From contig NZ_JAFBCM010000001.1 in assembly GCF_016907715.1 (NCBI RefSeq), positions 5,208,001 through 5,272,000 on the forward strand: DNA of 64,000 bases, written 5' to 3'. This stretch comes from Tenggerimyces flavus (GTDB lineage Bacteria; Actinomycetota; Actinomycetes; Propionibacteriales; Actinopolymorphaceae). The notes beneath the pieces were generated by a model. It searched no databases, was not told the DNA's origin, and saw only the letters and a program-made list of their open reading frames with translations. The position numbers were made by a program, and so were the translations under genes. This document shows, one piece after another, positions 52,797 to 60,985 of this stretch (positions are counted from its first letter, which is position 1; each line of letters opens with the position of its first letter).

Positions 52797-53846
52797 CTAC
52801 TCCCCCACGCCGGACGCGTCGAGCGCCTCGGCCATCTTCCGTAGCGTGTCGAGCTTCGTCTGCTGGTCCCCGAAGAACGGCGTGATCGACAGCGTGGTGA
52901 CGCCGGCTGCCGCATACTCCTGGAGCCGTTCGGTGATGCGCTCGATCGGGCCGAGCAGCGCGGTGCGGTCGAGGAACTCGAACGGCACCGCCGCGGCGGC
53001 CTCGCGGTGCTGGCGGTCCAGGTAGAGGTCCTGAACGGTCTTGGCCGCCTCCTCGTAGCCCATGCGGACGGCGAGGCGGTTGTAGAAGTTCTGCTCGCGG
53101 CTGCCCATGCCGCCGACGTAGAGCGCGGCGTACCAGCGGACGGGCTCGGCGCACTGCTGGAGGTCTTCGCCGATGACGACGGGCATGTTCGCGACCACGT
53201 CGAAGCCTTCGAGGTCCTTGCCGGCCTTGGCCCGTCCGGCGCCGAGCTGGGTGAGCAGCTCGGGGGTGAACTCCGGCGCGACGAAGATGCCGAGCCAGCC
53301 GTCGGCGATCTCGCCGGTGAGCTCGAGGTTCTTCGGGCCGATCGCGGCGATGTAGAGCGGCAGGTTGTCGCGGACCGGCGTGAACAGCAGCCGCAGCGCC
53401 TTGCCCGGGCCGCCGGGAAGGGGCAGCTTGATGTGCTCGCCGTCGTACTCGAGCTTCTGCCGGCCGAGCACCTTGCGGATCACGTCGACGTACTCGCGGG
53501 TGCGGGCGAGCGGCTTGGCGAACGGGACGCCGTACCAGCCCTCGGAGACCTGCGGCCCGGACACGCCGAGGCCGAGCCGGAACCTGCCGCCGGACAGCGC
53601 GTCGAGCGTGGCGGCGGCCATCGCGGTGGCGGCGGGCGTCCGCGCCGGGATCTGGAACACGGCGGCGCCGACGTCGATCCGCTCGGTGTGCGCCGCGACC
53701 CAGGTCAGGACGGTGAGCGCGTCGGAGCCGTACGCCTCGGCCGCCCACACGCTCGAGTAGCCCAGCCGGTCCGCCTCGACGGCGAGGGCGAGGTTGTCCG
53801 CGTGGCCTTCGGAGGCCCAGTAACCGAGGTTGAGCCCTAGGCGCAT
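52797..53846 (-). CDS. LLM-class F420-dependent oxidoreductase
   Basis: 349 residues of the luciferase-like monooxygenase TIM-barrel family. MRLGLNLGYWASEG starts the barrel and later EGWYGVPFAKPLARTREYVDVIRKVL gives the family pattern. In actinobacteria this clade commonly uses reduced coenzyme F420. Reaction unknown. It is the upstream gene of uppP, which is also seen in mycobacterial relatives. Confidence 0.88.
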   Translation of the reverse strand: MRLGLNLGYWASEGHADNLALAVEADRLGYSSVWAAEAYGSDALTVLTWVAAHTERIDVGAAVFQIPARTPAATAMAAATLDALSGGRFRLGLGVSGPQVSEGWYGVPFAKPLARTREYVDVIRKVLGRQKLEYDGEHIKLPLPGGPGKALRLLFTPVRDNLPLYIAAIGPKNLELTGEIADGWLGIFVAPEFTPELLTQLGAGRAKAGKDLEGFDVVANMPVVIGEDLQQCAEPVRWYAALYVGGMGSREQNFYNRLAVRMGYEEAAKTVQDLYLDRQHREAAAAVPFEFLDRTALLGPIERITERLQEYAAAGVTTLSITPFFGDQQTKLDTLRKMAEALDASGVGE

Positions 53847-53926
53847 GCGCGAGCGACTCCCTGCGTGTGTCGTCTGTGGGTGAGTGGCCTGGCGAGCCTA
53901 CTGGCCGCGGCTGGGCGCCGTTCCAG

Positions 53927-53932
53927 TAGCCT
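53927..53932 (+). promoter_or_regulatory. -10 box for leaderless aldo/keto reductase
   Basis: TAGCCT, seven bases before GTG 53940, with no ribosome-binding site. Confidence 0.45.
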
Positions 53933-53939
53933 CTCGTCG

Positions 53940-54884
53940 GTGGAGCAGCGCTATCTCGGTCGAACCGGTCTCAAGGTGTCCCGGTTGGCGCTCGGCACCA
54001 TGACCTGGGGCCGCGACACCGACGAGCACGAGGCGCGCGACCAACTGCTCGCGTTCGTCGACGCGGGCGGGACGCTCGTGGACACGGCCGCCGGGTACGC
54101 CGACGGTGACAGCGAACGGGTGCTGGGCTCGTTCATCGGCGATCTCGTACCGCGCGACCTGCTCGTGGTGGCGACGAAGTCCGGCATCTCCCGGCGTACG
54201 GGCACCCGCGTGGTCGACGTGTCGCGGCGGACGCTGCTCGCCGATCTGGAGGGATCGCTGCGGCGGCTGCGGCTGGAGTGCGTGGACCTGTGGCAGGTGC
54301 ACACGTGGAGCGACGCGGCACCGTTGGAGGAGACGCTGTCGGCGTTGGACTACGCGGTGTCGTCGGGCCGGGCGCGGTACGTGGGGGTGTCGAACTACTC
54401 GGGCTGGCAGACGGGCCGGGCGGTGACGTACCAGCAGGCGTGGCCCGGTCGGGCGCCGATCGTGTCGACGCAGGTGGAGTACTCGCTGCTGCAGCGCGGG
54501 ATCGAACGCGAGGTGCTGCCGGCGGCTGCTTCGTTGGGCCTCGGGGTCCTGCCGTGGTCGCCGCTGGGGCGGGGCGTGCTGACCGGGAAGTACCGGTCCG
54601 GGACGCCGGCCGACTCGCGGGCCGCGTCGCCGCACTTCGAACGCTTCGTCGGGATCTACCTGGACAAGCGCTCGCACCGCGTGGTGGACGCGGTGGTCCG
54701 GGCGGCGGACGGCCTGGGCCTGGCGCCGTTGGAGGTGGCGTTGGCCTGGGTCCGCGACCGCCCCGGCGTGACGGCCCCGGTGGTGGGCGCCCGGACGGCC
54801 GCCCAGCTCCGCGGGTCCCTGACTGTGGAAGACGTCACCCTTCCGCCCGAGATCACCGCCGCCCTGGACGACGTCTCCGCCTGA
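53940..54884 (+). CDS. aldo/keto reductase
   Basis: 314 residues, NADPH-dependent TIM-barrel reductase. Starts MEQRYLGRTGLKVSRLALGTMTWG, the usual beginning of the YajO/YghZ-type clade. The catalytic Asp-Tyr-Lys-His set is visible as DTAAGY, ATKSGI and LWQVHTW. The start at GTG 53940 has a TAGCCT box seven bases upstream. The cytosolic substrate is unknown. Confidence 0.92.
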   Translation: MEQRYLGRTGLKVSRLALGTMTWGRDTDEHEARDQLLAFVDAGGTLVDTAAGYADGDSERVLGSFIGDLVPRDLLVVATKSGISRRTGTRVVDVSRRTLLADLEGSLRRLRLECVDLWQVHTWSDAAPLEETLSALDYAVSSGRARYVGVSNYSGWQTGRAVTYQQAWPGRAPIVSTQVEYSLLQRGIEREVLPAAASLGLGVLPWSPLGRGVLTGKYRSGTPADSRAASPHFERFVGIYLDKRSHRVVDAVVRAADGLGLAPLEVALAWVRDRPGVTAPVVGARTAAQLRGSLTVEDVTLPPEITAALDDVSA

Positions 54885-54930
54885 CCACCGCGCGCCCATC
54901 CGCCAGCAGCACCGACCTATGCATCGGGTT

Positions 54931-55446
54931 CTAGCTGCCGAGCTTCTCGATCACCTTGAGCGCGACCTTCTTCGCGGTCTCGGTCTGGGCGGCATCGTCT
55001 TCGCCGGGGGCGTCGACGTAGATGCTGGTGGTTCCCTTGCGGGCGAACAGCAACGCACGTTGGACGTACGCCTGGTCGCCGACTCCTTCGACGACGTCGT
55101 AGCCGTCGGCCTCGTCCTTGAACAATGACTCGGAGGTGACGCCGAGCTCGACGACGAGGTGCTTCAGGCCGAGGGTCCATTCGTAACCCCGCTTGCCGTC
55201 CTCGTCGCTCGGCGCCTGGTCCTCGACGGTCAGGCCGGTGAGCGACTTCACCTCGTCCGCAGTCAGCAGCTGACAGGTCTGCGGCAGCGCGGTCGGGTCG
55301 GCCGTGGGTCCGGTGCTGGTAGTTGCGCTCGGTCCCGGCGACGCCGTGTTCGAGTCGAGGACGCCGCAGCCGCTGACGGCGAGCAGAGCGACGAGCAGAA
55401 CGGATGCGACCGCGCCGAGGCGGGTGGCGCGCGAAACAGCAGGCAC
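54931..55446 (-). CDS. small lipoprotein of unknown function
   Basis: 171 residues. GTG 55446 (GGAG eight bases upstream) gives a lipoprotein signal (lipobox AVSGC) and then a Thr/Ser/Pro-rich linker before a compact domain starting LPQTCQLLTADEVKSLTG and ending VALKVIEKLGS. It resembles the DUF3558-like small lipoproteins of actinobacteria. An earlier start would add an implausible Arg-rich leader. The function is unknown. Confidence 0.8.
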   Translation of the reverse strand: MPAVSRATRLGAVASVLLVALLAVSGCGVLDSNTASPGPSATTSTGPTADPTALPQTCQLLTADEVKSLTGLTVEDQAPSDEDGKRGYEWTLGLKHLVVELGVTSESLFKDEADGYDVVEGVGDQAYVQRALLFARKGTTSIYVDAPGEDDAAQTETAKKVALKVIEKLGS

Positions 55447-55543
55447 GTAAGGACTCCGTGGGTTCGAGAGGTGATCGGCGCCGTGCCCGCGCTCGCAGCC
55501 TCGCAAAGCTAGCAAGTCCCGCGCCCGTTCCGCCCCCACAGCA

Positions 55544-55573
55544 CTGAACGGGCAACGATCGTTGCCCGTTCAG
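55544..55573 (-). terminator. perfect 30-bp palindrome, probable terminator
   Basis: Arms of 15 bp, CTGAACGGGCAACGA and its exact complement, with no loop. It lies 21 bases past the stop of the small membrane-protein gene and before the lipoprotein gene. It could end the upstream transcript or serve as an operator for the lipoprotein. Confidence 0.6.
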
Positions 55574-55594
55574 CTCCCCTCCATGCGACCCGGC

Positions 55595-55819
55595 CTACGC
55601 AGCCGAGGCCCGCCGCTTCTTGCCCACCGCGTCGCCCAGCAGGAGCAGGAGGCCACCGATGATCAGCGCGCCGATCGAGGCCCCGATCTGCAGGCCCTCC
55701 GGCAGATGGCTGACCAGCTGCCAACCGCTGAGGTTCTTGTCGAGCACGTTCAGAATGATCGGCACCAGCCCCTGCGGCACCGCGATGATCACGCCGATGA
55801 TCTGGAGAAAGTCCTTCAT
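55595..55819 (-). CDS. small two-helix membrane protein
   Basis: 74 residues: hydrophobic segments at about 5-25 (IIGVIIAVPQGLVPIIL) and 45-63 (IGASIGALIIGGLLLLLGD) with a basic tail KKRRASAA. ATG 55819 has AAAGGAC eight bases upstream. It follows the next gene by 11 bases, so both are in one operon. No known family. Confidence 0.65.
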   Translation of the reverse strand: MKDFLQIIGVIIAVPQGLVPIILNVLDKNLSGWQLVSHLPEGLQIGASIGALIIGGLLLLLGDAVGKKRRASAA

Positions 55820-55830
55820 GGGTTGTCCTT

Positions 55831-56427
55831 TCAGCGTTCAGAGGTAGCGGGTTGGCGAGGCGGGCTGAGCAACACCCACAGCGGACCGACGACGAACCAG
55901 ATGCCGAGCACGATGGTCAGCCGCGGGATCCAGCCCCACGGCCACTCCCAGAAGACCCGCGTCTGCTCGTTCATGCCGAAGATCGCGACGAGGATGCCCA
56001 TGATTCCGCAGGCGATCGCCCAAGCCAGCAAGGCTTTCAGCCATTCGCGCCACTCGCGCTTGACCTTCTCCGCGCCGTACTTCGGCGGCTTCACCGGCGC
56101 CGGCCCACCGGCGAACCTGTGCGCGAACCGTACGTCCGCCCAGCGGATCATGCTGTGACCGAACGCCACGCTGAAGCCGAGGTACGTCGCCGCGAGCCCG
56201 TGCGTGATGTCCGCGCTGCCGCCGCTTCGCAGATCGATCACCGTGGCGACCAGCATCACGACGTCGATCAACGGAACGCAGATCAGCAGTGCCGCGCCGA
56301 GCTTCTTCTTCAGCAGCAGGTAGCGAGCCGAGAGTCCCAGTGCGATGAAGACCCAGAACGCGACCTCCGCGCCCACGATCACCGCGACGAGCGGGTTGTC
56401 CCTGAGGAGTTCGATGAGGTTCGTCAC
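55831..56427 (-). CDS. integral membrane protein, unknown
   Basis: 198 residues with about five membrane helices, including a well-formed C-terminal one (LTIVLGIWFVVGPLWVLL). A basic amphipathic stretch (AEKVKREWREWLKALL) lies between helices. It resembles the YmcC-type membrane proteins by composition only. GTG 56427 has no clear ribosome-binding site. It is co-transcribed with the small membrane protein downstream. Confidence 0.65.
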   Translation of the reverse strand: MTNLIELLRDNPLVAVIVGAEVAFWVFIALGLSARYLLLKKKLGAALLICVPLIDVVMLVATVIDLRSGGSADITHGLAATYLGFSVAFGHSMIRWADVRFAHRFAGGPAPVKPPKYGAEKVKREWREWLKALLAWAIACGIMGILVAIFGMNEQTRVFWEWPWGWIPRLTIVLGIWFVVGPLWVLLSPPRQPATSER

Positions 56428-56487
56428 GACTAAGAGCCTCGCGCCGAACCCCCTTCGGCCGCGTCAGTGAGCCGTACGACTAGCGGG

Positions 56488-57150
56488 TCATCCTTTCGAA
56501 GGACCCGAGGTGAGCCCGAGCTCCTGCGCGAGGATCGCGGCCTGTACGCGCGACTGGAGGTCCAGCTTCGCCAGCACTCGCGACACGTGCGTCTTCACCG
56601 TCGTCTCGCCGATGAACAGGGCCTTGCCGATCTGCTGGTTCGACATGCCCTCGCCGAGACAGACGAGCACGTCTCGTTCGCGGTCGGTGAGGTCGTCCAG
56701 TCCTGGTGGGGCGGCGACGGGCTCGGGCGCCTGGGTGGCGAACGTGGTCAGCAGCCGCCGGGTCACGCTCGGCTCGATCACCCCGTCGCCCGCAGCCACG
56801 CGTCGTACGGAGTCGACCAGCCGTGCCGCGTCGACCGACTTCAGCAGGAACCCGGCCGCCCCGGCGCGCAACGCCCCGTAAACGACGTCGTCGAGGTCGA
56901 ACGTGGTGAGGATCAGCACCTCGCACACGCGGTCCGCCACGAGCTCGCGGGTGGCCTCGATCCCATCCATGCCGGGCATGCGTACGTCCATCAGCACCAG
57001 GTCGGGCCGCAACGCTCGGGCCATCGAGACCGCGGAAGCGCCGTCGGAAGCCTCGCCGACGACCTCGATATCCTCGGCCCCGTTGAGAATCATCACCAGG
57101 CCGACGCGGATCGCGGCGTGGTCGTCGGCGACCAACACCTTGGTGGTCAA
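56488..57150 (-). CDS. NarL/FixJ-type response regulator (second system)
   Basis: 220 residues: receiver with DDH, phospho-Asp in LVLMDVRMPGMDG, Thr in LTTFD and Lys in LLKSV, then LuxR-type helix-turn-helix (LTDRERDVLVCLGEGMSNQQIGKALFIGE). TTG 57150 is in a TTGA overlap with the kinase stop and has GGGAGG five bases upstream. It pairs with the kinase next to it. Confidence 0.93.
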   Translation of the reverse strand: MTTKVLVADDHAAIRVGLVMILNGAEDIEVVGEASDGASAVSMARALRPDLVLMDVRMPGMDGIEATRELVADRVCEVLILTTFDLDDVVYGALRAGAAGFLLKSVDAARLVDSVRRVAAGDGVIEPSVTRRLLTTFATQAPEPVAAPPGLDDLTDRERDVLVCLGEGMSNQQIGKALFIGETTVKTHVSRVLAKLDLQSRVQAAILAQELGLTSGPSKG

Positions 57151-58352
57151 GGGTTCCTCCCTTCCACGGGAAGCTCGGCGCGTACCTGCCAGCGGTCGCC
57201 CAGCTTGCCAGCCGCCAGCGTTCCTCCCACTGCCTGGGCGCGTTCTCTTAGATGGAGCAGCCCGAGCCCGGAGCCGTTCGAGGACGCGGGAACGTTCCGC
57301 GCCAGTGGGTTCACGACCTCGACGATGAGGGCGTCGTCTTCGCGTTTGACGCTCACCCGAACGGTCGATCCGGGCGCGTGCTTGAGCGCGTTCGTCAACG
57401 CCTCTTGAACGATCCGGTACGCCGCGAGGTCGACGGCCGTCGCCAACGGCCCGCCAACGTCCACGTCGGTCTGGACGTCGAGACCACCGGCACGGGCGGA
57501 GTCGAGCAGCCTGGACAGCTCGCTCAACCGCGGCGGCGAGGTGTGCGGGTCGACGTCCTCGCCGGTGTCCTCGGCGCGGAGAAGGCCGACCATCGTGCGC
57601 ATCTCGTTCAACGAGGACACGGAGTTCTGGCGTACTGACTCGAGCACGGTGCGGAAGTTCGGCGGCACCCCGTTCGCGCCGGTGCTGAGCAGCGCCTCGG
57701 CCTGGATCGCGATCGCGGACAGCTGGCCCGCGATGACGTCGTGCAGGTCGCGCGCCATCCGCGCGCGTTCGGCCGCGACGGCTGCCCGCCGGTCGAGCTC
57801 GGCGATCTGGACAGCCTGCTCGGCGCGAATGCGTTCGGCGTCGGCGATGTCGCGGTGCTGGCGTACGTTCAACGCCCACCAGACCGGGATCAGCGGCACG
57901 GTGGCGACCTGCAGGAAGGTCACGAGCGCGTTGCGCCAGTCGGGAACCTGGGTCGCGATCGCCACCGCCGTGGTGACCGACGTGACCGCGGTGAGGACGA
58001 CGACGACCCGCGCGAACTCGCGCCGGCCGTACAGGACCACGCAGTACAGCAGGTCGCCGATCACCAGGAACATGGGGAACGTGGGCCCGAGCAGCACGTC
58101 GACGGCCAGCACGACGACGCCGCCCACGAACGCGACCTGCGGACGGCTCGCCCGCCAGAACTGCAGGGCGCAGGCGACCGCGAAGATCGCGAACCGCCAG
58201 CCGACCGGGAGGTCGGCGAGCCGGCTGGGAACGACGGCGTAGAGGTTCGAGGAGTAGATCAGGGCGCCGATGAGCAGCGTGAGCACCAGCGCCAACCGAT
58301 CACGCCACGGTGGTGTCCGCCACCAGGTGCCGAGGAACGTCGCTACCCACAC
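57147..58352 (-). CDS. two-component sensor histidine kinase (second system)
   Basis: 401 residues. Several membrane helices in the first 160 residues, then a HisKA_3 domain with acceptor His in DLHDVIAGQLSA (about residue 208) and an HATPase_c with QEALTNALKHAPG and GLGLLHLRER. It matches the first system in type but not in sequence. The signal is unknown. Adjacent membrane-protein genes may be regulated. Confidence 0.92.
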   Translation of the reverse strand: MWVATFLGTWWRTPPWRDRLALVLTLLIGALIYSSNLYAVVPSRLADLPVGWRFAIFAVACALQFWRASRPQVAFVGGVVVLAVDVLLGPTFPMFLVIGDLLYCVVLYGRREFARVVVVLTAVTSVTTAVAIATQVPDWRNALVTFLQVATVPLIPVWWALNVRQHRDIADAERIRAEQAVQIAELDRRAAVAAERARMARDLHDVIAGQLSAIAIQAEALLSTGANGVPPNFRTVLESVRQNSVSSLNEMRTMVGLLRAEDTGEDVDPHTSPPRLSELSRLLDSARAGGLDVQTDVDVGGPLATAVDLAAYRIVQEALTNALKHAPGSTVRVSVKREDDALIVEVVNPLARNVPASSNGSGLGLLHLRERAQAVGGTLAAGKLGDRWQVRAELPVEGRNP

Positions 58353-58665
58353 GGAGCCATCTCAGCACAACGGCCGCCAAGCCGGCGTCCTCCGAACGAT
58401 CGACCCGCCGTCACCTTGCCCGGATCATGACCCGCCCCAGCCTTCCGGCCCAGACTGTCTGGCGCCACATCTCCCGACCAGCTGTCGAAATCACTGACTC
58501 GCGGGACATGAGCGACACTCTGCGGGTGCCGGGGCCAACGACCATGTTTTACATGATCATTGGCCGCTTTACGTGGGGTGGGCGCCAGGTAGAGGGGTTG
58601 TTGGCCGTGTGGGGTGACAGTTGGCGATTTGGCCACGCGCAACACTCGCCGCCCCGGCCGCCGCT
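58353..58665. other. intergenic region containing repeat C3
   Basis: 313 bases between the second sensor kinase and the HNH gene. Apart from repeat C3 (58533-58606) I see no coding frame, promoter or other structured element. Confidence 0.5.
58533..58606 (+). repeat. palindromic repeat family C, copy C3
   Basis: 74 bp, bounded by GGCCAA and TTGGCC, with ACATGATCAT and then CGCTTTACGTGGGGTGGGCG, CCAGGTAGAG. It differs from C2 at few positions. It lies 60 bases from the 3' end of the HNH gene on the minus strand, again beside a gene end. Confidence 0.88.
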
Positions 58666-59919
58666 CTAGGCGGCCGGGGTGAGGCGGTGGTTGCGGAGTG
58701 GTTGTTGGTGGGGGTCGATCCAGTCCGGGGGTAAGAACTCGGGTAATCCGTCGAGTGCGATGCGGACCTGCCACGCGCCTTGATGAATCAGTCGGTGGTG
58801 GTAGCCGCAGAGCAGAACCCCGTTGTCGCGAGTGGTGGGTCCACCCTTACTCCACGGAACCACGTGGTGGGCGTGGCACCAGCCGGGTGGCCGGTCACAT
58901 CCGGGGAACGCGCAGCCACCGTCTCGGAGCTCGAGCAACCGGCGCAGCTTCCCTTGGAAGAGTCGCTGCTGGGTGTCGGTCAGCAGTGTGACTCTGCCGG
59001 GCTGGTCCTCGGGCTTCACCAGGTAGGTGAGGTCCGCTTCGCACATCAGCTGGTCGACGAGTTTGCGCGAGAGTTCGATCCCGGTGTGCAGCGTCCGCCC
59101 ACCAGTCTGAGTGACGGTCACGACCAGCTGGGTCGGGTTCCCACCATGGGAAGGCACCAACCGCTCAGCCAACAACCGACGGCAGGCCTCATCAAGAGCA
59201 TCGACGTTGCGCTGTTCGGGGAACCGGGTGTCACGTCCGTCGGGTCCGGGCTGCGGCGCCGCCAACGGGTCGAGAACCAGTTTGAGGCGTTCCCCGACCA
59301 TCTTGGGGAGCCGGGCGGTGACCCGCCACGTCCCTGACGTGGCGTCGAAGGACATACGCAGGAACCGGTCCCGCTCAGCGCTGGCCTCTTCCTGTTTGAG
59401 CTTCAACTCCAGGACCTGGTCAGCAAGATCCGGCGCGACGGTCTCCAAGAGCCTGTTCCCGACCTTCGACAAGACCTTCGGGTCGAAGATGGCGGCGTTC
59501 TTCAGCAGGGTCGCCTCCACCTCGGAGCGGAGTTCCGGGGTGGCGATGTGGGAGGGCAGCATCGTCACGACCCGGGAGATCACTCGTGCGTGCGGAACCG
59601 AGATCTCGCCGCTAGCTAACGCTTGCGCGGTGGCGGGCAACTCGGTGTCGAGGTGGCTGGCGAGCTTCACCATCGCACCGGCCTCAGCTGTCGGGACCCG
59701 AAGGACGCCGGCGACCCATTGCGCGGTGTTCGCCGCACCCGCCGACACGGCGAGGTTCCGGGCGTCGGCTTCGCGGATGAGCTCGAGCCGCCGGCCCTGG
59801 AGTTGGTTCAGCTCGGTGGCGTTGTCGAGGAGCGCGGTGGTGAGTTGGTCATCGGACATCGACCACGCCGACACACCATCGGCGGTGCCGATGGTGTTCG
59901 AGCAGGTGGTCGATTCCAT
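58666..59919 (-). CDS. DUF222-HNH endonuclease (13E12-repeat family)
   Basis: 417 residues. The N-terminal DUF222 helices lead to a C-terminal HNH domain, CAFPGCDRPPGWCHAHHV...NGVLLCGYHHRLIHQG (zinc cysteines and the HH-N-H catalytic set). Such genes are multi-copy in many actinobacteria and include REP13E12 elements, known attachment sites for the mycobacterial prophage phiRv1. ATG 59919 has no ribosome-binding site, but TAGAAT lies six bases before it. The nuclease target is unknown. Confidence 0.92.
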   Translation of the reverse strand: MESTTCSNTIGTADGVSAWSMSDDQLTTALLDNATELNQLQGRRLELIREADARNLAVSAGAANTAQWVAGVLRVPTAEAGAMVKLASHLDTELPATAQALASGEISVPHARVISRVVTMLPSHIATPELRSEVEATLLKNAAIFDPKVLSKVGNRLLETVAPDLADQVLELKLKQEEASAERDRFLRMSFDATSGTWRVTARLPKMVGERLKLVLDPLAAPQPGPDGRDTRFPEQRNVDALDEACRRLLAERLVPSHGGNPTQLVVTVTQTGGRTLHTGIELSRKLVDQLMCEADLTYLVKPEDQPGRVTLLTDTQQRLFQGKLRRLLELRDGGCAFPGCDRPPGWCHAHHVVPWSKGGPTTRDNGVLLCGYHHRLIHQGAWQVRIALDGLPEFLPPDWIDPHQQPLRNHRLTPAA

Positions 59920-59925
59920 AGCGCA

Positions 59926-59956
59926 ATTCTACCAGCCGAATCAGGCTAATGCCCAA
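59926..59956 (-). promoter_or_regulatory. promoter of the HNH gene, leaderless
   Basis: Minus-strand -10 TAGAAT (59926-59931), six bases before the ATG, with TTGGGC (59951-59956) as a weak -35 at 19-bp spacing. Confidence 0.45.
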
Positions 59957-60100
59957 CCCGGCAAGGGAAATCCCCGACATCATCGCCACCACAAGAGACC
60001 GGGGGCTCCACAAGAAGCCGCAACACGGCAACAGACCCAAGGCGCAGGCAGGCCTGTCCCGGGACACTGTTCCGGGGGTAGGGGCGGCGCGTATGAAACT

Positions 60101-60209
60101 GGTGGCCGGGCCGGGGCGAGTCAAGGGCCGCTACGCGGTCGCGAAGCGACGCCTCTCCTCCGCGAAGCGCCCCAGAGAGGCGCCCTTGACGCGCCCCGGA
60201 CCGGCCACC
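60101..60209. repeat. long imperfect inverted repeat with structured loop
   Basis: 28-base arms, GGTGGCCGGGCCGGGGCGAG... (60101-60128) and its near-complement (60182-60209), pair at 26 of 28 positions. The 53-base loop has further short inverse pairs (CCTCTC with GAGAGG). It is non-coding in all frames that I can support and lies 25 bases ahead of the 44-bp tandem repeat. It could be a structured RNA or a decayed mobile element end. Confidence 0.55.
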
Positions 60210-60226
60210 ACAATCGACCGCCGCCA

Positions 60227-60402
60227 CAGCCCGACCAGCCAGCCCGCGCAAGCACAGCAAGGCAAAGCAACAGCCCGACCAGCCAGCCCGCGCAAGCACA
60301 GCAAGGCAAAGCAACAGCCCGACCAGCCAGCCCGCCCAAGCACAGCAAGGCAAAGCAACAGCCCGACCAGCCAGCCCGCCCAAGCACAGCAAGGCAAAGC
60401 AA
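60227..60402. repeat. 44-bp tandem repeat, four units (minisatellite)
   Basis: Four contiguous 44-bp units (60227-60270, 60271-60314, 60315-60358, 60359-60402). Units 1 and 2 carry GCGCAAGC where units 3 and 4 carry GCCCAAGC; otherwise they look identical. 44 is not a multiple of 3, so the frame rotates and it is not a coding repeat. It has no spacers, so it is not a CRISPR. A likely site of copy-number variation. Confidence 0.9.
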
Positions 60403-60520
60403 CAGCAGGGAGCTAACACCGTAAGTGAGCCGGAACCCCAACCAATAACGAAGTCCCGAGGCCACGCGGAGGCGCGAGAGCTTCGGCGATCTCGTCCAGT
60501 TGGGCGCCGCGACGCAGGGG

Positions 60521-60573
60521 GCCGCGACCCCCTGCGCCGCGACCCCCTGCGCCGCGGCGCAGGGGGTCGCGGC
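60521..60573. repeat. direct repeat plus 17-bp perfect hairpin
   Basis: GCCGCGACCCCCTGC occurs twice head-to-tail (60521-60535 and 60536-60550). The second copy extends into a 17-base arm (60536-60552) that pairs exactly with 60557-60573 around a 4-base loop. The stem is very stable. It may be a terminator or a decayed element; no gene uses it clearly. Confidence 0.7.
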
Positions 60574-60600
60574 AATCAGCCGCCTCTGAACGCGAGGCGC

Positions 60601-60734
60601 GTGCATCTCCCAGGAGCGGATCATCCGGTGAACGTCGTCCCAGGGCGCGATCGCGTTGACGCGGATCCCCTCCGCCGGCCCACTCCGGTGACGAACGCGA
60701 CCTTGCCCGTAAGCAATCCTTCGTCAGTAGTCAT
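60601..60734 (-). pseudogene. remnant of a short-chain dehydrogenase/reductase gene
   Basis: From ATG 60734 the minus strand reads LLTGKVAFVTGVGR, the SDR N-terminal NAD-binding strand, and then in another frame GIRVNAIAPW (60669-60640), the SDR motif normally about 150 residues further on. The middle of the gene is missing and the two parts are in different frames, so this is a deleted, non-functional SDR. A divergent XRE regulator remnant lies beside it. Confidence 0.6.
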
Positions 60735-60736
60735 CC

Positions 60737-60985
60737 GTCGAGCCTCCGCCGCACCGACGAGGCCATCCGCGCAGACGGACGCCCGGGCTGAGGCGCGAGC
60801 AAGTCGCGCAACTCGCCTTCGTCTCCGCCGACTACTACACCGGCTCGAGCGGGCGCGCGGCCCGCATCCGTCCCGGGACGTGGCGCGGCGCCACCACAGC
60901 GCTGCGCCTCCTCGGCGTCATCGGCACCCAGGAAGGCGAGTGTTTCTCACTCCCCAAGCACCGACGGGGCATGCTAGGCCGGTGA
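60737..60985 (+). pseudogene. remnant of an XRE/MmyB-like regulator gene
   Basis: One frame reads RRRTPGLRREQVAQLAFVSADYYT, closely like the helix-turn-helix of MmyB-type XRE regulators. The expected continuation RLERARGPHPS is in a different frame a base away, and ALRLLG...ECFSLPKH returns to the first. No start codon is available and at least two frameshifts are needed, so the gene is dead. It ends where uraD begins. Confidence 0.65.

Noticed and set aside
60227-60402. CRISPR array
   Set aside because: The units are contiguous with no spacers and no cas gene is nearby, so this is a plain tandem repeat.
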